From assembly GCA_037974965.1 (NCBI GenBank), contig JBBPFI010000002.1, positions 2,046,001-2,110,000 of the forward strand: 64,000 nucleotides of DNA, written 5' to 3'. Shown here piece by piece: positions 57,733-64,000 of this stretch. Each line of letters begins with the position of its first letter. Position 1 is the stretch's first letter. The position numbers and the translations under genes are program-made. The notes beneath the pieces were generated by a model. The model did not search any database and was not told where the DNA came from. It saw only the letters and a list, made by a program, of their open reading frames with translations. The DNA comes from Dacryopinax spathularia. Taxonomy: Eukaryota; Basidiomycota; Dacrymycetes; Dacrymycetales; Dacrymycetaceae.

Positions 57733-58650
57733 TCAGCCGCACTGAATAAGATTAGGGGTCAGTGCTCAGAAGGGGAGGCGGGCGTGGGAAGGGGACGTAC
57801 GACACCGGCCGTGCCGTTGGTCGCGTTGGTGTTCATGATCAGGGCGACGATGAGTCCATAAAGACCAAGCACCTACACGCCACACATCATCAGCTTCCTT
57901 CTCACCAGACCCGTACAGCGACGGGAATAGGGAGTGGGAGGAGACGCACCTCAGCGAAAATGAGAATCAGAATCATCCCGACGAACAACCTCGGCTGTTG
58001 AGCTGTCCCGCGTACACCGGCATCCCCGACAATCCCGACCGCGAACCCAGCTGCCAGACCAGCCAGGCCGACGGAAAGGCCAGCGCCGAGCTGGACAAAG
58101 CCCGTGTAGAGGGGCATTGTGGCCGTTACTGTTGCCCTTGGTCAGCCCCTCGGTACTGCCCTTTCTTCGAAAGTGCACATACAAGATCCGGAGATAAGAA
58201 CGGCTACGACCAGGCCGTAGATCTGCACAGATGTGAGTATTTGGGAACGGAAGGTGAGGATGAGGGACAGGGATGAGGGGACGTACGGCGATGATACCGG
58301 CCATGATGACGGGCACGACGCACTTCATCATCAGGTCGGGCCGGAGGACGGACATGGCGGAGATTCCAACGCCGGACTTGGCGGTGCCGTAGCTGTTTTC
58401 GTCTTAGCACGTCGTACACAACTCACCCACTCCAGTTCAACTGACCTAGCACCGAGGCCTACAATATCGTGAGCGCATGCATGGTGGAGCAGGGTGAGGG
58501 TACGTACAGGTGAAGACGATTGCACTTGTGCATCCCTACACCCAAGCACGAAATTAGAACACGCGGCCTCCGTCCACCGCAAGAAGCGGGACGTACCAAT
58601 GCTCCAAAGAAGGGTGCATAAACAGGACAATACTCCGTCAAGCCCGACAT
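57733..58650 (-). CDS. VMA3: V-type ATPase 16-kDa proteolipid subunit c
   Basis: Seen: ATG at 58650 gives [24 protein letters not shown] (core PVYAPFFG), spliced to [89 protein letters not shown] and [20 protein letters not shown], ending NGTAGVCG with stop at 57733. Four membrane helices; the Glu of LIFAEVLGLYG is the proton-carrying residue. About six introns of about 50-80 nt chop a short gene, as is usual for this family in basidiomycetes. Known: c-ring subunit of the vacuolar proton pump. Divergent from a Pep12-type syntaxin with 397 bp between starts. Confidence 0.94.
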
Positions 58651-59047
58651 TTTGGTTTTCCTTTTCGGCTAAAGTAGAGCGGGAGCGAGAGGAGAGGTCG
58701 AAACGATTGACGATGAGGAGAGGGTGTGAGGTGAAGGGCAACGTTCGAGGAGGGGAGGGTGGCGTCGATACGGAAGGAGGGGAATGCTTCCGTTTGGGAG
58801 GGTGCGCGTCATGGACATCGAAGGCGTCGGATTAGGAGAGCAGAGAGGCAGCGCAGTTCCGTCCCTTGCCATAGTCAGCTAGTCTGGTGTTTGGCTTGGT
58901 TGCGCATTGACTGTGCTTGAGTTTGCATTCCTTAACTGCTTCGCTATCTCTCCCTCGTCTCTCTCCTGCTCTACTCCCCTGCTACCCTCGAACCTCTTGA
59001 GCTGTCTACTGGGACACTGTCAACATCACCCCGATAGCTAACCAACC
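58651..59047. promoter_or_regulatory. Bidirectional promoter of VMA3 and the Pep12-type syntaxin
   Basis: 397 bp between the two start codons; the right part is pyrimidine-rich (CTATCTCTCCCTCGTC). Both products serve the vacuole/endosome, so shared control is plausible. Confidence 0.45.
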
Positions 59048-60213
59048 ATGTCATTCAACGACCTCGAGCGAGGTCAAGCACCCCGCCAACCCACCCATTC
59101 CTCAACAGCCTCGTCCTCCCTCCCGTCCTCCGCAGACCCCGCCTCAGCCCAATTCCAAAAACTGCAGTCCTCGCTCTCCCTCCAGATGTTCAAGATCAAC
59201 GCCAACGTCCAGGGCATGCTTAAGCTCGTGGACCAGCTGGGGACGACGAGGGACGGGAATGTCGTTAGGAAGGGGCTGCATGATCTGACTGAGGCGACGC
59301 GGGAGCTGGTGAAGCGGAGTACGGCGGATCTGAAGACGTTGACGGAGTTGCAGCAGGGGTTGGTGCGTCCCACTTCCCCTTTCTTTCCTGACTGGAACCA
59401 GCTGCTTACGCATATATGTTGTGCGCTGTAGCCGGATAAGAAACTAGCACTGTCAAAGACGTCCTCAGACCTCCAAACTGCACTCATGGCCTTCCAGCGC
59501 GCTCAGCGCCTCTCAGCAGAAAAACAGCGCACAGTGGTCGACTCCGCCAAACGGACCGTCTCAGCCGCAGGGATCGTCCCCGGTGAAGAAGGGTCAGGGG
59601 CAGACGACGGAGCAGGCGAGACGGGGCGTCTTCTTGCCGAGCCTCAAGAGCAGATCCAGGCTCATGCGCCGTACGTCCCTCTTCCTCCCTCTCTCTCTCT
59701 CGTTTGCGAGTATTATGCGGCGGATGCTGAGCTTGACTTGCGGGTGCACGCAGACAAATATCCGCCCAGGAACTCCAATTCCAAGAATCGCTCATCGCCG
59801 AACGCGAGCAAGACATCCAAGAGATCGAGACGGGCATCCACGAGCTGAACGAGATCTTCCGCGACCTCGGTACGCTCGTCGTCGAGCAAGGCGGGATGCT
59901 GGACAATATCGAGAGTAACATTACGGCCGTTGCGCGGGATACGGCGGGGGCGGATGAAGAGCTCAGGACGGCGAGCGATTATCAGCGGAAGGCGGGGAGG
60001 AGGGCGTGTTGGTTGATGATTGTGATCAGTGTGGTGATATGTATTGTTTTGCTGGCTGTGAGTCCTTCCGCTTCCTTCTTTTCTCTCCCCCTCTCCTTCC
60101 CTCTCCCCCCTGCTCCCTCCTTTTCTCTCCCCCTCTCCTCCCCTCTCTCCCCCGCACACTATCGCTCTCTTCCGCTGGACAAAATCTGACGACCCTCCCA
60201 GATCTTATCATAG
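59048..60213 (+). CDS. Qa-SNARE, Pep12/syntaxin-7 type
   Basis: Seen: four exons (59048-59362, 59432-59670, 59754-60057, 60202-60213; 289 aa), the last adding only ILS. Start MSFNDLERGQ. Habc-like helices LQSSLSLQMFKINANVQGML and LQTALMAFQRAQRLSAEKQ, an acidic linker, then the SNARE helix ESLIAEREQDIQEIETGI, ELNEIFRDLGTLVVEQGG with the central Gln at VVEQ, MLDNIESNITAV, and a C-terminal anchor CWLMIVISVVICIVLLA. Known: endosomal/vacuolar fusion t-SNARE. Inferred: the yeast Pep12 role. Divergent from VMA3. Confidence 0.9.
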
Positions 60214-62341
60214 CCAAACAGCAAGAGACGCACATATATGCGCGGACTTCCATCCATTTCCTTGTGTGGCTAGACGGTTCTCCCTTCGGTTTTGTGTATA
60301 ACGCCTTCTGATCATACCCTTTTAATCCATTTTTGCAGTAATCGTCCTCTACGTCACTCCACGAAGCTTGCTTGGCTACCTCGCGCCGTCTACTCCCTAC
60401 CAGCTCCTACCAGGCTGCAGAACGCCAAGTATCACCGACTTTCGCGGTCGGCTTCTACTCCAAAAGGCAGTCGGGATCCGAGGCACCGAATCAACTCGAC
60501 ATCTTGTGTGTCAAGCGTCCGCCTCCGGCAACCTGAGCATGTTCGGCTCATGTGGCATACCGCTGGTGGAGGGCACTCACCATCCTCGCCAGCTGCCCTA
60601 CTGTGCGAACCAGTCAACCCGAGACCGTCGGGCCAGAGGGGTTTAGGAATATGTGAGCGCTTTGGCCACCGCTCGCTGGCCGTGTGGCCTTCCACCTCCG
60701 TAAGGAGTAAGGAACATGGCTCGTTCTGGCGGTCACCAGCCTGCTCTGGTCTCCCGCTCGAAGCCAACGGCAAAGAAGCATATCCCGGCAAACCCTCAAC
60801 CTTTTCGATATACATAGGCTGTCCTCTCATCCGTCCCACAGTTGGACCTCCTCCTGTCGAGGGTAAGAGGTCCAGAGAAACGCGCATAGGAGCAAACCGT
60901 TGGATGAGTCAACGGCGTCGAGCTCCCGTTGCGAGAGTCATCCACCCCGCATCAGCAACTTCAGCTTCAGCTTCTCCATGGGGAAACTCGCCACCATCAC
61001 TGCTACATCACACTCCCAGCTTACGAGCTTACACGCAGTAGTTCCCCTGGCCAGGTACGAGGCACCGCCATCCAGAAACGCCAATCGAACGATGATAAAC
61101 CAGATACTGATTTGGTGCGAGACACTCCGCGAGAACTCACGTGCCGACTCGAGCGGGCTCGGACTTGCGGCACCCGAAATAGCTGGATGTCTCTCCGGCC
61201 GGGCATGCTAGCCTCGGCAGTGCTCTCGGTCCACCGAAATCGGATCGGCTTCCAGGTACTTGCCGACTTGTATGCGAAGTGTTCTGTAGGGCCACGGCCG
61301 ATTGGGTTGCTAAGTTTAGCTGTTGTACGGCAAGCTTGTGTGGGCTGTTTCAGGATTCTTGAATTCCAGGTTGGACTGATGACATCAAGCCAGATCCCAG
61401 GAATTCATCGCTGTGAACTCGATGCTACATATGTGCAGCCCGTCAATTGTGCGATGTTTTCTATCAGTACCAGGACTGCTGAGAGCAAAGTGTGAGAAAT
61501 CAGTTCCTAAACTGTGCACATACTGAACTAGCCAATTGTTTTTGCTCATCGTCCTCACCATGTCCGAACGAACGGCGCCACTGAGAGCTTGAACAGACTT
61601 CTGACTTGCCGCTGCGGACTTACTTCAAACAAATCCGAATCGAAACTAGACGGACACACAAATAACCATCCCGGACCGACTACCCCAAAAGGAAATCCCT
61701 CCGAAATTTGAATTCTTCCGCGGTGCTTCTTTTTGCTAGGGCCGTCGGCCGGACCCTGTTGGTTTGCGTGAGCGATGCTGATTTAGCTGCGACCGCGATG
61801 CTATTTTAAATTGTACACATGGGTCATCTCTGTTCAATCAACTGAATTGCTACACTCTGACGACCCGGTTACTGATGTGAGCTCATCTTTGTCCTTGCTC
61901 AGGTGTCGGGCGGTCCGCTAGGGCCGCAGTGCCTGCCTTCCGGAATCTTGCCTGGATTAGGTGCCTGGGGCTCCAGAACACCTGCTTACTTCGAGTGCAT
62001 CTTCAAGAGTGCGACACGTGTGAAGAAGAACACCTTCTGCGGGGTACTTGCGTACTGCGGCGACTGCTTCCCCTCGGATGGCGGGCCCGACTGCCCCATG
62101 GGGCAGCCTCTTCTGTGCGCTGTCCCGGGCCTCGGGAGTGGCGAGCCCGTCCGTCCCGCGCACATTGCCGGTGCCGTGCAGTAATGCAATGCCGGTCCGG
62201 CCTCGAGCTTCGTTCTACTATTTCTTCAGCGCTTTCGTCCCGATTACGAATGCTGCTTCTTGCTTCTCCCGTCTCACGTCCGCCGCACCAACGATAACTG
62301 GGTTGGTTGTTCGCTGACATTCGACTCACGACCGGACCACC
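60214..62341. other. Intergenic: transporter relic and promoter of sugar transporter 2
   Basis: Besides the relic at about 60335-60640 no gene is supported. The right part shares short blocks with the promoter of sugar transporter 1. Confidence 0.5.
60335..60640 (+). pseudogene. Decayed fragment of a sugar transporter (middle segment)
   Basis: Nucleotide-level match to the paralogue exon at about 63500-63740: CTGCAGAACGCC, GTATCACCGACTTTCG and GCTTCTACTC (60414-60465), then CATGTTCGGCTCATGTGGCAT (here cited at 60538-60558) and a weaker CTCGCCAGCTGCCC stretch. Frame is lost by small insertions and substitutions, flanking exons are absent. It represents the loop and membrane segments 7-9. Same strand as the intact gene 1.7 kb downstream. 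Confidence 0.75.
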
Positions 62342-64000
62342 ATGAACAACGAGAAGGTCGAGTACGAGCACGACCACGTCGACGACCGGACGACGCCGTC
62401 CCCGACTCATGACATCCCAAAAAAGGAAACTGCAGATGGCGCCAACTCGCTCCTGCAGGTCCTGAAGGAGGAGCCGCCGCATCCTTTCTCATGGCACATG
62501 ATCCAGCTCTATGGCTGCTTATGGGTTTCTTATCTTTGCTCTATGACCAATGGGTAAGCCTGTGTGCTTTCGCATTACACATGGGCTCACGGTTTTGTCA
62601 GTTTCGATGCTAACACTTTCGGTGGATTCACCGCCATGGATACTTTCAAGGACTACTTCGGTGTCTATGGAGGTTCCGAGCTCGGTAAGGAATACTCTTA
62701 AAAAGGCTAAGAGCGCCCCTATAACAGGTTTAATAGGGTTCATGGTGACAATGTATATCATCGGCAACCTTGCCGGTAAGTTACGAACAGGTCTTAATCC
62801 GTTGCAAACGCTTACCTAGGCACAGGTGGTCTTTTTGCTGGTCCCTTGACCGACCCGTACGGTCGGCGGTTCGGCATGGCCATCGGCTCCCTCACCTGCG
62901 TAATGGGCTCCGTCATGCAGACGGCGGCCCAGAACAAGAGCACCATCCTGGGCGGACGTTTCTTCCTGGGTTTGGGTGCCGTCATCGTCCAGACGGCCGG
63001 AACCACTTATGCGGCTGAGCTGGCTCATCCCGCCTACCGTGCAATCCTGACTGGCGGCTACCAATCCTGCTTCTTCATCGGCACCATGACTTCGACCTTC
63101 ATCGAATACGGCTTGAGCGGTCTCGCGAACCCAGGCAACCTCGAATGGCGCATCCCTTCCATCATCCAGGCCGTGCCATCCATCATTCTCCTGTGCTTTG
63201 TCTGGTTCATTCCGGAGACGCCACGTTGGCTCATCGCTAACGGGAAGACGGAGGAAGCTCGCCGCGTCCTGACCAAGTTCCACGGTGAGGGCAACCCGAA
63301 CAGCAGGCTCGTCGAGCTTGAGATGGCTGAGATGGAGCTGAACATCAAGACCGACGGTTCCGACAAGCGCTGGTGGGACTTCAGGTGAGGAGCGTGCAAA
63401 TGGTTTGGTTATGGCGTTACTGACGCATCTGACCCTAGGGAGCTGTTCCACACCCGCGCGAGCATTCATCGCATGGTCATCCTCATCGCTTTCGCGCTCT
63501 TCCAGAACCTCATCTGGCCGCCAACCTCCTACTACCTTCCACTTATGCTGCAAAACGCCGGTATCACCGACTCTCGTCGTCAGCTTCTACTCAATGCCGT
63601 CCAAACCCCGGTCATGATTGGGGGCGCCATCATCAACGTTCTGATTGTCGAGCGCGTCGGTCGTCGCCAAATCTTCATGTTCGGCTCATGCGGCATGGTA
63701 GCCACACTCGCCGTACTGACGGCTTGCACTGCTCTGCAAACCACCCACCCCAACCTTGGCACACCAGGCGTGGTCTTCATCTATCTCTTCCTGCTCAACT
63801 TTGCCATGACATGGGTACCGATGATGACGCTGTATGCGTCCGAAATCGTGCCCTTCGAGACCCGTGCGAAGGCGATCGCCCTCTACAACCTTGCCATCAA
63901 TGCCTTCTCGCTGATCAACTCATACGTACCTCCTGTGGCCTTTGATAACATTGGCTGGAGGTTCTACCTCTTCTACTTGGTATTCGACTTTGTCGGTATC
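62342..64000 (+). CDS. MFS sugar transporter 2 (C-terminus beyond window)
   Basis: Seen: ATG at 62342 (MNNEKVEYEHDHVDD). Exons 62342-62553, 62602-62684, 62717-62775, 62826-63384 and from 63439 on; the second acceptor could instead lie after AACAG near 62706, adding three residues. Signatures match the gene at 19602: FGGFTAMDTFKDYFGVYGG, DPYGRRFGM, VWFIPETPRWL, VERVGRRQIFM, YASEIVPFETRAKA. All four introns fall at the same codons as in transporter 1, so they are duplicates. Known: sugar porter family, proton symport at the plasma membrane. Divergence at many third positions and in the N-tail shows that the copy is not recent. Confidence 0.93.

Overview
This window is gene-dense nuclear DNA from a filamentous or dimorphic basidiomycete, most likely Agaricomycotina. 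The signs are short introns (mostly 48-110 nt, usually GTRNGT...YAG), GC-rich coding DNA, WSC-domain glycosidases, a CPL1-domain secreted protein, an aryl-alcohol-dehydrogenase-type aldo/keto reductase and a Helitron-class Rep/helicase element. The exact lineage cannot be fixed from sequence alone. I placed intron borders by hand; where every border was located the exon lengths sum to whole codons.

Layout. 1-2847 (-): secreted GH30 glycosidase with six WSC domains, cut by the window start. 3979-10117: a 6.1-kb transposable element with Helitron-type Rep/Pif1-helicase coding DNA, but inside 32-bp terminal inverted repeats and a 9-bp (or 11-bp) direct repeat. 10688-11998 (-): F-box-like protein. 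14564-15860 (+): sugar-phosphate-isomerase-fold enzyme resembling 3-dehydroshikimate dehydratase. 17508-18742 (+): aldo/keto reductase. 19602-27512: a carbohydrate block of an MFS sugar transporter (+), a GH36 raffinose-synthase/Sip1-like enzyme (-) and a secreted GH37 trehalase (-). 28328-28932 (-): histone H3 with an unusual tail insertion. 29689-30852 (+): protein with two fused GNAT domains. 30960-40381: three related MFS transporters (-), the last interrupted by a stop codon, interspersed with anthranilate phosphoribosyltransferase TRP4 (+) and a serine carboxypeptidase (-). 40962-41966 (-): secreted CPL1-domain protein. 42590-45141 (+): RIO1 kinase. 45257-47567 (-): mitochondrial dihydroxy-acid dehydratase ILV3. 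47568-50323: gene-poor. 50324-51521 (+): small Zn2Cys6 protein. 52778-54906 (+): septin-like GTPase. 55448-56748 (-): chorismate mutase ARO7. 57733-58650 (-) and 59048-60213 (+): divergent pair, V-ATPase subunit c and a Pep12-type syntaxin. About 60335-60640: decayed fragment of a sugar transporter. 62342-64000+ (+): second, intact paralogue of the 19.6-kb sugar transporter, cut by the window end.

How the genes fit together. Transporter 1, GH36 and trehalase look like an oligosaccharide uptake and breakdown neighbourhood. TRP4, ILV3, ARO7 and the dehydroshikimate-dehydratase-like gene are amino-acid or aromatic metabolism genes; three of the four carry TGACTC (Gcn4/Cpc1-type) about 100-115 bp before the start codon. 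The promoters of two of the MFS paralogues share the core CGCCGAC in near-palindromic arrangement, and the same heptamer recurs four times upstream of the aldo/keto reductase. The most unusual object is the mobile element, whose coding capacity (Helitron class) and ends (TIR plus target duplication, Mutator-like) do not match.
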